A DNA stretch of 15,127 nt from Smithellaceae bacterium (GTDB lineage: Bacteria > Desulfobacterota > Syntrophia > Syntrophales > JAQULV01): NCBI GenBank assembly GCA_028718405.1, contig JAQULV010000004.1, positions 1-15,127 on the forward strand, in the 5' to 3' direction. Below, piece by piece: positions 1 to 6,503 of the stretch. Made by a program: the position numbers and the translations under genes. Numbering within the stretch: position 1 is the stretch's first letter; each line of letters starts with the position of its first letter. The notes below the pieces were generated by a model that saw only the letters and a program-made list of their open reading frames with translations, ran no database searches and was not told the DNA's origin.

Positions 1-206
1 ACTTCGATGTTCATCAACTCTTCGATGCTCATCTCCGTGAGATGGAGTCCATCCCCCGCCACCCTAGCGATTACCTGCGCATGCGACGTATCTATTACCA
101 CTGCCGGTACAAGGGCGATAAACACCAGCGAGAACAAAACGGCAGTCGTGAATCCTGCCCTCCTTCCCGGGTTCAGTTTCTTATCTAACTCTGTCTTCCC
201 ATTCAC
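1..206 (-). CDS. TonB-dependent receptor, N-terminal part (runs off left edge)
   Basis: Only the first 68 codons are inside the window. The start is GTG at 206, preceded by AAAGGA at good spacing and by an in-frame stop a few codons further up, so no longer start is possible. The product has a basic N-terminus, a hydrophobic signal-peptide core (around residues 16-32, ending near SHAQ), and then the motif TEMSIEELMNIEV. The same motif opens the mature part of the receptor encoded just upstream (243-2417). This motif is typical of a large family of plug-domain TonB-dependent receptors. The gene starts 36 bp after the stop of that receptor on the same strand, so the two are most likely co-transcribed paralogues. 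The ligand cannot be inferred. Confidence 0.8.
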   Translation of the reverse strand, partial: MNGKTELDKKLNPGRRAGFTTAVLFSLVFIALVPAVVIDTSHAQVIARVAGDGLHLTEMSIEELMNIE

Positions 207-242
207 ATCGCTGATCCTTTCTCTCTATGGATAGCGTTGAGT

Positions 243-2417
243 TCACCATTGCCACCGGATCTTCCCGTATACTCCTCGCGGGACTTCACTGTCGCTGCTG
301 TATTCCGGATGTTCCTTATCCAGGAGATTTTGGCCAATGATCGATAGTTCAATGTTCGGCCTCACATTCCAGGCGATCCGAACATCAAGGCTGTAATAGC
401 TGCTGACCATGTTCTTGCTCAGGGGCATGGCCGACGGGAATGGTATCTCGGCCACGTAGCGCAGCATCCAGTCTAGCTTTGTATTGCCCGGCAGGTCCAT
501 GTACGAGCGCAGGACGCTCTGGTGACGCGGGCTGTATTTCGTTGAGTTATCAATGCTCTCCTCGGTCATTGTACTACTGGCGTCCTTGACTGCCTGCAGA
601 CGAAAGATCATGTGATAGGCGCTCAGGCGCCACCAATCGAAGGGCTTGTAGTTGACGGAGATCTCACCTCCGTAAGTCTTGACAGTTGCCTTGCTGTCCG
701 ATCTTTCTTCCCTATAGCCAAAATAGAGAGCGGGATTCGTCGTATCTGCAGGGATATCCAGTATCAGTTCCGTCGTATCGGAGTTCCAGAAGTATGAGTA
801 ATGAAGGGCCGTATCGACTGACAGGTTCGGTCCGAATAGAATCCGATGGCCAAGCTCATAAGAGAGCTCATCCTGAGGTTTCTCATTCATATAGAAGTAG
901 CGCTCGTATATATAAGGATCAGGAAACGGAGGGGAAGGTAACCCGTGAATGGGTATTGTCTGCCGATACTCATAATCGATGCGGGATGGCGTCCTGACCG
1001 CCCTGCTTACCGCCGCCCAAAATGTTTGCTCCTTCGTCGGCGTCCAGAGCAGCCGGACGCTGGGCTGGATCTCGAAGCCCGTAACTTCGTTGTGTTCAAA
1101 CTTCGAACCGATGATGAAGCGCAGGTAATCCCTGACCAATTCTATATCGTCTTGGATAAAGGCGCTGGGTAGGTTGTAAGTCTCATCCGGTGGATCGAAA
1201 TATGAGTTCTCCAGACCGGATGTCCTGCTGGAGATGAAGCGGTAACCCAACCCCCAGGTAATTTCCTGCCCCAAAATCCAGCGAAACCGGTGCTGAAAAT
1301 CAAGATCCACAATGTCGGTGTTGGAATTGTATAATACCTCGCGGTGCTCAGCCTTATCATAGTAGATCTGCATCGTCCAATCGGAGTCTGGACCGAGCTT
1401 TCTCTGCCAACGACCAAGAAAATTGCCGCCGTAGGAGCCCTTCTTTTTCTGGTCCACATCATACGTAATACCTGTCCCGGGTACGAAGGTAAGTCCATAA
1501 GTCTGGGCATATAAGCCGATCTCGCTACTATAGAAGTCCCCCTGTACCGTCACGGAATCCCTTGGCGAGACTGCCTTGTCTGTCCGGAATCCCACCTGCC
1601 CCATTTGCCATTCGTCATAGTCGTCGAGCGGTGGATTCGGATCACGATAGCGATCCTCATTCGCGCCCGGGTGGTGAAGGGCACCTCGATCGAAATATTT
1701 TGCATAGATGCGGTAATAGAGGTCATGGTCCGTCTTTCCGCCATAACGGACAGTCCCGAATGCCTTTTCCACCGGTGTTCCGGTCCCCACACTCACAAGT
1801 CCGCCTTGCGTGTCCTGAGCCTTCTTGGTGATGATATTGACGATCCCCGTGCAGGCGTTCGCCCCCCAGTACGTTCCCCCCGGTCCTCGAACAACCTCGA
1901 CGCGATCGATGTCTTCAAAGACGAGATCAACGTCTTCCCAATTGACGCCACCATAGATCGGCGAATAGACACTCCGGCCGTCGATCATGACCAGAAGCGT
2001 CCTCGTAAACCGGTCGGCACCGCTCCGGATCCCAACCGCCCATCTATTGGAGTCGATGCGCTCGACGTCGGCACCCGGCACCATACGTAGTAGTTCTGGG
2101 ATACTGGTGGCGCCCGATCTCCGGATATCCTCGGAGGTGATCACGTAAACGGCGGCCGGTGTATCGAAATATTTACTGGGCACTTTTGAGGCCAGCGTCA
2201 CCTCGATGTTCATGAGTTCCTCGATGCTCATTTCGGTTAGCCCCTGGGAAGTATCCCGAGAAACGTCTGGAGGAGAGGTGGCCAATGCCAGGGATGAGCA
2301 AAAAAGAATAGTCAGGGGAAATATTGCGCTTGCCGCGAAATACCGCAAAAAGAAAACGGTGCCCTGCGTAGATGCAGCTCTTCCTCTCAATTCCGCTGGG
2401 AGTGCCCTCGCTTTCAC
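243..2417 (-). CDS. TonB-dependent outer-membrane receptor
   Basis: A 724-residue outer-membrane transporter expected to take up a chelated metal, cofactor or other large substrate using TonB-ExbBD energy. Visible parts: a signal peptide with a long basic lead (hydrophobic about 21-46, cleavage near ALA-TS); the motif MSIEELMNIEV (63-73); a plug domain (about 80-200) with TPAAVYVIT, SIPELLRMVPG, LLVMIDGRSVYSP and DIDRVEVVRGPG; then a 22-strand-type barrel ending in NLLDKEHPEYSS and a terminal Trp, as expected for BAM recognition. The start is GTG, chosen because AGGAG lies 6 nt upstream. The usual WGANAVNG plug signature reads WGANACTG (Cys189, Thr190). Family assignment is firm. Substrate is unknown, and no cobalamin riboswitch or clear Fur box was seen upstream. 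Confidence 0.95.
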   Translation of the reverse strand: MKARALPAELRGRAASTQGTVFFLRYFAASAIFPLTILFCSSLALATSPPDVSRDTSQGLTEMSIEELMNIEVTLASKVPSKYFDTPAAVYVITSEDIRRSGATSIPELLRMVPGADVERIDSNRWAVGIRSGADRFTRTLLVMIDGRSVYSPIYGGVNWEDVDLVFEDIDRVEVVRGPGGTYWGANACTGIVNIITKKAQDTQGGLVSVGTGTPVEKAFGTVRYGGKTDHDLYYRIYAKYFDRGALHHPGANEDRYRDPNPPLDDYDEWQMGQVGFRTDKAVSPRDSVTVQGDFYSSEIGLYAQTYGLTFVPGTGITYDVDQKKKGSYGGNFLGRWQRKLGPDSDWTMQIYYDKAEHREVLYNSNTDIVDLDFQHRFRWILGQEITWGLGYRFISSRTSGLENSYFDPPDETYNLPSAFIQDDIELVRDYLRFIIGSKFEHNEVTGFEIQPSVRLLWTPTKEQTFWAAVSRAVRTPSRIDYEYRQTIPIHGLPSPPFPDPYIYERYFYMNEKPQDELSYELGHRILFGPNLSVDTALHYSYFWNSDTTELILDIPADTTNPALYFGYREERSDSKATVKTYGGEISVNYKPFDWWRLSAYHMIFRLQAVKDASSTMTEESIDNSTKYSPRHQSVLRSYMDLPGNTKLDWMLRYVAEIPFPSAMPLSKNMVSSYYSLDVRIAWNVRPNIELSIIGQNLLDKEHPEYSSDSEVPRGVYGKIRWQW

Positions 2418-2461
2418 CGTTCCGCTCCTTTCTCAAGAGCATCAGTAATTGGAGAGATAAG

Positions 2462-2605
2462 TTAACTGTTTGTCGATCTAATACTCCGACTTTGCCCAGG
2501 AGGTTCCTTTGCGGAACGCGAGAAGCGAGAAGAGCAGGCGCCAACTGACAAGAGAGATTGGGGAACCGCTTCGCGACAGTCTCGTTGCTTCGTGGTTCCT
2601 TTCAT
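2462..2605 (-). CDS. small ORF, 47 aa, unknown
   Basis: A 47-codon ORF starting ATG at 2605 with a strong ribosome binding site (AGGAGG, 5 nt upstream). It ends 44 nt before the GTG of the TonB-dependent receptor on the same strand. The product is basic and Ser/Arg-rich with two Cys, starts MKGTTKQRDC, and shows no signal peptide or recognised domain. Support comes only from the Shine-Dalgarno site and position. It could be a translated leader of the receptor operon or a chance ORF. A small inverted repeat GTTCC-N5-GGAAC lies in its 3' part. Confidence 0.35.
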   Translation of the reverse strand: MKGTTKQRDCREAVPQSLLSVGACSSRFSRSAKEPPGQSRSIRSTNS

Positions 2606-2660
2606 GAAATCCTCCTTTTTGTGCATCATAACACATATTTTTAATTTTAATTATGCAAGA

Positions 2661-2666
2661 ATTATA
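2661..2666 (-). promoter_or_regulatory. possible -10 element upstream of the TBDR operon
   Basis: TATAAT on the minus strand about 55 nt upstream of the 47-codon ORF, next to a very A/T-rich stretch (2631-2670) unlike the surrounding DNA. No good -35 hexamer is seen 16-19 nt further upstream, so this is tentative. Between here and the flbT stop (2667-2767) I see no gene, only weak potential stem-loops. Confidence 0.3.
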
Positions 2667-2767
2667 CTTTTCAGTCCTGCTGCAATCGGAAATCAAGTCT
2701 TATTGCCGCGGAAAGAGGCGTTTATTCTGGCCACGTACCTTCGCGTCTCCTAGTACAGCGGCGAAGC

Positions 2768-3214
2768 TTAACTTCCCGATCCGTCAACCCCACCTCCTGA
2801 TTCTGCCGATAGACCGCCGTTTGCGTTTCGCACATAATTAACTAACATTTCTTCACTTCTTATGAGTTCTCTGGCCAATTTCAAGGCCTGATAATGTCTG
2901 TTGGAGATGATCTCCTCGCTGATCTGATCAATCAGCGGCGTAAGGCTGGGAGCTGCTTTCAGAACATCGCGTACCAGCTCCCAGTAAATCTTATGATGGG
3001 TCGCCATCTCGCCGGGCTCTATATACATAAGCTGGATGACGAAGTAGATCCGCTTGCAGGGCGTGTCCGCTTCTACCGGCTTCAGTATATTTTTCTCTCG
3101 CATGATGGGGACGTTATTTTCGATCAAGAGTTCACATCGGGAGCCGCCGTTTCTGATCACGGCCCCGCCGATGATAAATTTTTCATGAGGTTTGAGCTCT
3201 ATTCTTAGCGCCAT
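2768..3214 (-). CDS. flbT: flagellar biosynthesis regulator FlbT
   Basis: 148 residues matching the FlbT family over its whole length: the start MALRIELKPHEKFIIGGAVI, then LLIENNVPIMREK, the motif EADTPCKRIYFVIQLMY, and a helical C-terminal half. Known role from Caulobacter: FlbT acts after transcription, binding the flagellin mRNA leader and lowering its stability until the hook is complete. AAGGAGG lies about 10 nt before the ATG. It is the last gene of flgN-flagellin-flbT, 75 bp after the flagellin stop and separated from it by a strong hairpin. Its usual partner FlaF is not in the window. The last 15 residues are Gly/Ser-rich and probably disordered. Confidence 0.93.
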   Translation of the reverse strand: MALRIELKPHEKFIIGGAVIRNGGSRCELLIENNVPIMREKNILKPVEADTPCKRIYFVIQLMYIEPGEMATHHKIYWELVRDVLKAAPSLTPLIDQISEEIISNRHYQALKLARELIRSEEMLVNYVRNANGGLSAESGGGVDGSGS

Positions 3215-3243
3215 TTTTCACACCCTCCTTCCTGGTTGGTGGT

Positions 3244-3277
3244 GATGTTGGGGGACAATATCTCATCCCCCAACATC
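3244..3277 (-). promoter_or_regulatory. 12-bp perfect RNA hairpin between flagellin and flbT
   Basis: GATGTTGGGGGA and TCCCCCAACATC form a perfect 12-bp stem around a 10-nt loop, starting 12 nt after the flagellin stop. No T-run follows on the minus strand; the next bases are A/C-rich, then the flbT ribosome binding site. It is therefore unlikely to be a simple terminator. More likely it is a 3' stabiliser or attenuator that keeps flagellin mRNA abundant over flbT mRNA. Structure is seen; function is inferred. Confidence 0.75.
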
Positions 3278-3289
3278 GGTCTTCGTTGC

Positions 3290-4105
3290 CTAGCCGAACA
3301 GTCTCAGCACAGATTGAGCCGCCTGAACGGAGAGGCTCAGTGCGGTCGTGCCCAAGGCTTGCCTGGTTTGCAGCGTCAGCATATTTGCACCTTCCTCGTT
3401 CAGGTCCGCTTCCGTGAGCTGGTTGGCACCATCCGTCAGGGTATTGATCATGTTGGTAGTAAAATCCTGACGGGCCGAAACTATGTTCAGGCTGGAAGAC
3501 ATCGCCGCGGAATTATCACGCAGACTCTTCAAAGCGGCATCGAGCTGCTGGACTGCATCGTCGATCGTGCTTGTATCGGACCAGTCGCCCGCTACAGCAT
3601 CGATCCCAAGGCCTGCCGAGTCAGCGGAAAATCCGTTGACCGTCATCTGGCTGCTGCCGTCTTCGTTGAAAGTAATCGCAAGATCGTTCCCGTTCAGGAG
3701 ATTCACGCCTTTGTAACTCGCATCGTTGGCCATGTCGCCGATCTGGTCCAGTAGATCGTTATAACGATTTGCCAGGATGGCCCGATAGTTGAGGTCAGCG
3801 GAGTGAGCTAAATCGGCCAGACCTTTGGCCGTCTGAATCAAGTTCATGACTCCTTGGATGGTATTGTCGGCGACCTTGATTGTCCGGATCGCCTCGCTCA
3901 TGGCATTCTTCAAGGTCGAAAGGTCGTTGGCGCGGGCCATGTGGTCCTGCGCGGTGAAATAACTGATCGTCCTATCCGGCGCCGAATTGCCCCTCTTCCC
4001 CATCGCGAACCTTTGCTTGGCCCGGTTGAGTAGATCCATTGTCGACTGAAGACTGATCAGGTTTGCCTTCGTGCCTGATGTTGACGACATGTTACTGATC
4101 GTCAT
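3290..4105 (-). CDS. flagellin (short, FlbT-associated type)
   Basis: A 271-residue filament subunit, exported by the flagellar type III system. The N-terminal D0/D1 helices (LISLQSTMDLLNRAKQRF, then NDLSTLKNAMSEAIRTIKVAD) and C-terminal D1/D0 helices (LNIVSARQDFTTNMINTL, ending AAQSVLRLFG) are clear. The middle is short with no large surface domain, as in alphaproteobacterial-type flagellins. AGGAGG lies 8 nt upstream of ATG. One oddity: the loop after the first helix, usually close to STGKKVNSALDNP in this family, reads AMGKRGNSAPDRT, changing several of its most conserved positions. Second gene of the flgN operon, preceded by an unusually long 263-nt leader. Confidence 0.93.
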   Translation of the reverse strand: MTISNMSSTSGTKANLISLQSTMDLLNRAKQRFAMGKRGNSAPDRTISYFTAQDHMARANDLSTLKNAMSEAIRTIKVADNTIQGVMNLIQTAKGLADLAHSADLNYRAILANRYNDLLDQIGDMANDASYKGVNLLNGNDLAITFNEDGSSQMTVNGFSADSAGLGIDAVAGDWSDTSTIDDAVQQLDAALKSLRDNSAAMSSSLNIVSARQDFTTNMINTLTDGANQLTEADLNEEGANMLTLQTRQALGTTALSLSVQAAQSVLRLFG

Positions 4106-4250
4106 TTTTCTTTCCTCCTATTCTGGATTTGTCCGACCTTCTTGCCGGGTTATTTCTTCGTTGCTTTCCAGCAGAAAACTGTCCCTTCACTAGTCCGTCT
4201 ATATCTCAAGCCCGCGTCAAACCTTCACCTCCCTTCCCGCTTAAAGATAA

Positions 4251-4310
4251 CTACTTCAAATATTCAAGGATCGATGGCCACTGATCTTCGCCGCCAGAGC
4301 AGAGGAGCAT
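4251..4310 (-). CDS. 19-aa ORF in the flagellin leader (possible leader peptide)
   Basis: The gap between flgN and flagellin (4106-4368) holds no normal gene. It does contain a 20-codon ORF whose ATG follows AGGAGGT at 8-nt spacing, a near-ideal ribosome binding site. Product: MLLCSGGEDQWPSILEYLK. It could be translated and affect flagellin mRNA, or it could be chance. A second AAGGGAGGTGAAGG-like site lies further down the leader. No terminator is seen in the gap. Confidence 0.25.
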   Translation of the reverse strand: MLLCSGGEDQWPSILEYLK

Positions 4311-4368
4311 TCAGTGCCACCTCCTGATAGGGGGTGATCAGTCCGAAAGATATCGGCATCTTCCCGCC

Positions 4369-4956
4369 CTACGTCGAGCCATATTGAGCAACCCCATGAT
4401 CGCCACGCGTCATAGCCTCTGGTAGAGTAGTTTTCCTCGTCCGCGGTTTGCCCTCGCTTCTTCCGTGGCTATTTGACCGGGGGTATATCAGGTTGTTGAT
4501 GAAGTTCATCGAATTCATCACGTAGTTGAGGGATGATTCCAGGAGGTGGCGATTGTTGTTGTTTAGTTCATGAATGGTAACGAAAAGCCCGCCGAGCAAT
4601 TTTTCGTAATCCTTGAGTCTCTTGCGGTGCTCGTCGTCGGCAAAGGAGGAGAGGGCCTCCATGTTGACGTTACCCTCAGACAAACCCGGCCTCTGGGCAA
4701 TCCTCTTTAAGATGTAGCTGCGATCGTCGTAGAAGGTTCTCCCCTTAAACAGGTGCGTTTCCTTGCTGAGATTACAGCCGCGGAGATCGTCCAACGACGT
4801 CCGGATAAGAACGTCCTTCTCATTGACGATAGCGTCTTCGAGTTGACTGTAAAGTTCAGCATCCCTGTTGAGCACTGAGAGGAGCAAATCGTAGAGTGCC
4901 ATCATGTCTTCATCCTTGCCAGGGACCTTCCTCTCTAGTCCGTCATACGCAACCAT
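4369..4956 (-). CDS. flgN: FlgN-like flagellar export chaperone
   Basis: 195 residues, mostly helical. It carries the FlgN pattern: a leading LYDLLLSVLNRDAELYSQL helix, a long central coiled region, then LNNNNRHLLESSLNYVM and a Gly/Tyr-Gly tail (AQYGST). FlgN proteins chaperone hook-filament junction proteins FlgK and FlgL. The first gene of the filament operon, with the sigma-54 promoter 33 bp upstream. ATG at 4956 has AAGGTGG about 9 nt upstream; an internal ATG at 4905 (Met18) also has a fair site and is a possible alternative. The C-terminal 30 residues are basic and Ser/Thr/Arg-rich, longer than usual. FlgK and FlgL are not in the window. Confidence 0.8.
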   Translation of the reverse strand: MVAYDGLERKVPGKDEDMMALYDLLLSVLNRDAELYSQLEDAIVNEKDVLIRTSLDDLRGCNLSKETHLFKGRTFYDDRSYILKRIAQRPGLSEGNVNMEALSSFADDEHRKRLKDYEKLLGGLFVTIHELNNNNRHLLESSLNYVMNSMNFINNLIYPRSNSHGRSEGKPRTRKTTLPEAMTRGDHGVAQYGST

Positions 4957-4988
4957 GGGCGCACCACCACCTTTTTAGAAGGAGAAGA

Positions 4989-5003
4989 GCAACTCCCGTG
5001 CCA
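4989..5003 (-). promoter_or_regulatory. sigma-54 promoter of the flgN-flagellin-flbT operon
   Basis: On the minus strand TGGCAC-N5-TTGC, followed by T, matches every consensus base of a -24/-12 promoter with the invariant GG-N10-GC spacing. The -12 box is 33 bp before the flgN ATG, giving a start of transcription near 4977 and a leader of about 20 nt. Sigma-54 control of late flagellar genes is common, and an NtrC-type activator is encoded 2 kb away. Confidence 0.9.
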
Positions 5004-5116
5004 GGGAATCGTGCTCGAACGAGTGATCACGCTTTCATATCATTTTGCTTGTATTTATCGGTGCTTACGGCGAGATACCCGGCAGGGCGGCCGCTTCCGG
5101 CGCACCATGAGATGCT

Positions 5117-5152
5117 TCAGTCAGGTAAAACGGGAGAAACTTTCCTGTCTGA
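5117..5152. promoter_or_regulatory. inverted repeat, candidate enhancer (UAS) for sigma-54 activator
   Basis: TCAGTCAGGTAAA and TTTCCTGTCTGA are inverted copies of one element (one mismatch and one inserted base) separated by 11 nt. They lie about 115-150 bp upstream of the sigma-54 -24 box, the usual distance for dimeric activator binding and DNA looping. Repeat and spacing are seen; binding by the NtrC-like protein is inference. Confidence 0.55.
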
Positions 5153-5237
5153 CAAGACAAGAGGGCGTTTCTTCCAGGGTGAGGATGGAACATCTGGGGA
5201 CATACTGCTTCCTCCGGTCAGAGACGCAGAAGCCCAT

Positions 5238-5268
5238 AAAAAAGGCCCCGAGGTTGCTCTCGGGGCCT
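5238..5268 (-). terminator. rho-independent terminator after kinase/flgM unit
   Basis: A 10-bp stem built on GGCCCCGAG/CTCGGGGCC with a 6-nt loop, followed on the minus strand by six T. It lies just past the flgM-like remnant and should end transcription coming from the kinase gene at 6364, insulating it from the flgN operon. Confidence 0.92.
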
Positions 5269-5301
5269 CTGGCATACCGAAAATGGTATCTCCAGCAAAA
5301 G

Positions 5302-5596
5302 TTATACAGAGGGGAATCGCCCACAAGTCTGCGACTTTATCGCTTTCGTCTGGTAGGCTCCACCATCAATCCTGTCCCTGAACTTCTGGATCTTTTCCTC
5401 TCTCATGTCGGGAAGATTGTCGATCAGCTTCCGGATATTACTGATATCACGTGTCTTTGTCGAGAGATCGACTCCTTACTCGGATATCACCAGACAGCTC
5501 ACGTTCCGATCCGGCTCTTACTTGGCGCCCTCCGATGGTTTGTTGCTGCGGATCGCGATTGCCCTTGCATAGGCTTCCCCCTTTTGACCTTTTCAC
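5302..5596 (-). pseudogene. flgM: frameshifted flgM-like gene (anti-sigma-28 factor)
   Basis: The frame open from 5475 to 5302 encodes VDLSTKTRDISNIRKLIDNL, then PDMREEKIQKFRDRIDGGAY. This is the FlgM pattern VSLS...LP-vR-eKi...ri-GtY of the sigma-28-binding half. Directly after GGAY the frame reads TKAIKS, but the next frame reads DESDKVAD, the expected FlgM continuation (Y-x-V-D-S-E-K-V-A), so one base seems lost near 5350. No start codon is in frame: a TAA lies at 5476-5478, and a plausible N-terminal half ends (SGDIRV) in another frame. ATG at 5570 after AAGGGGG or GTG at 5596 may be the old start. Sequencing error is an alternative to true decay. Lies 27 bp after the kinase gene. Confidence 0.65.
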
Positions 5597-5623
5597 GGAA
5601 TCATCAAAAACGGGGATATTTCT

Positions 5624-6364
5624 TTAATCTCTCTCTTTTAGCAGCGGTATCCTGATCGTCAGGGTACTTGTCTCCCCCGGAGAATCCATCTCCCAGCGGG
5701 CACCATAGCTCTCGAGCAGAGTCAACGCCGACGCGAGCCCTCCCACCGGTTTTTCGCCACGTTGCCCTCTCGCCTCAGCGGTGAATCTAATCACCAGCAA
5801 CACGCGCCCATCACGGCAGCCTGTACTAACATAGAAGCGCTGATCGGCGCGGCCCTTCATGGCCTCCATCGCATGCCGGATGATCGCAGACAGGCACAGT
5901 GAGTAATCCGCCACGTCCCCGCCTATGTCGGGAACATTCTCGTCAAGGACAATTTCCTTTATCACCTCGTGTTTGAAGTCTAAGTAGAAATCGGCAAAAC
6001 GCATCTCCGTCTCCAGCAGCCGAGACAGATTAAAGCCGGTACTGCCGGTGGCCTCTAAGCTGTGAAATTTCTCCGCCGTATGACGGAACATGTCATAGAA
6101 CTTGTCGGCTTCGAGGTTGATCGTGTTTATATCCTTAATGATTTTCTGGTAGTCCTGGCTTACCTGCTGGGCTACTTCGGGATGCTCTGTCATCATCCTT
6201 TCCACGTGCGCACCCAGTCTCCGCTCTAGGAGTCTGGCTCGTCCCATGATGCCGTTGAGCGGGTTGGCAAAGTTGTGCAGTATCCCCGGGATGAGCTCAT
6301 CAAGAAAGGTGGATATAAATTCGGCTCGAAGTGTCGCGCGGATCTCATCCCTGTTCACGTCCAT
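5624..6364 (-). CDS. degenerate cytoplasmic histidine kinase-like protein
   Basis: 246 residues with no membrane segment or sensor domain. The H-box HNFANPLNGIMGRARLL begins at His30, with an intact phospho-acceptor-like His, and is followed by a helical DHp-like region to about 110. The C-terminal ATPase-like domain is degraded: the N-box Asn is His164 (AIIRHAMEAM), and the DxGxG motif is missing where FTAEARGQRGEK stands. The G2-like stretch GGLASALTLLESYG and the final strands are kept. It may not bind ATP normally and may serve as a scaffold or phosphate acceptor. It probably partners the NtrC-like regulator encoded divergently at 7168. AAAGG precedes the ATG. The same transcription unit holds the flgM remnant and terminator. 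Confidence 0.8.
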   Translation of the reverse strand: MDVNRDEIRATLRAEFISTFLDELIPGILHNFANPLNGIMGRARLLERRLGAHVERMMTEHPEVAQQVSQDYQKIIKDINTINLEADKFYDMFRHTAEKFHSLEATGSTGFNLSRLLETEMRFADFYLDFKHEVIKEIVLDENVPDIGGDVADYSLCLSAIIRHAMEAMKGRADQRFYVSTGCRDGRVLLVIRFTAEARGQRGEKPVGGLASALTLLESYGARWEMDSPGETSTLTIRIPLLKERD

Positions 6365-6503
6365 AGTCAGCCTTTCATTTGGGAAACTTGTTTCCTTCCG
6401 GAGCCGGGCCGGAAGTTATCTGCAAGGAAAAGGTGCTTCCCTTGCCCCGTCGTTTTCCAGACGCATTTTATCTCCATGTTGTTAGGCGCCAGCTTGCGGA
6501 AAG

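Noticed and set aside
1605..2090. 161-codon plus-strand ORF
   Set aside because: Antisense shadow of the TonB-dependent receptor plug region.
2420..2767. Cobalamin or other riboswitch ahead of the TonB-dependent receptor
   Set aside because: I could not find the conserved B12-box or another riboswitch core; only short imperfect stems.
4306..4319. TGGCAC upstream of flagellin as a second sigma-54 promoter
   Set aside because: The -24-like element is perfect, but the GC lies 8 instead of 10 bases after GG, a spacing sigma-54 does not accept.
5011..5655. 214-codon plus-strand ORF
   Set aside because: It lies antisense across the terminator, the flgM remnant and the kinase 3' end, and has no ribosome binding site or family resemblance.
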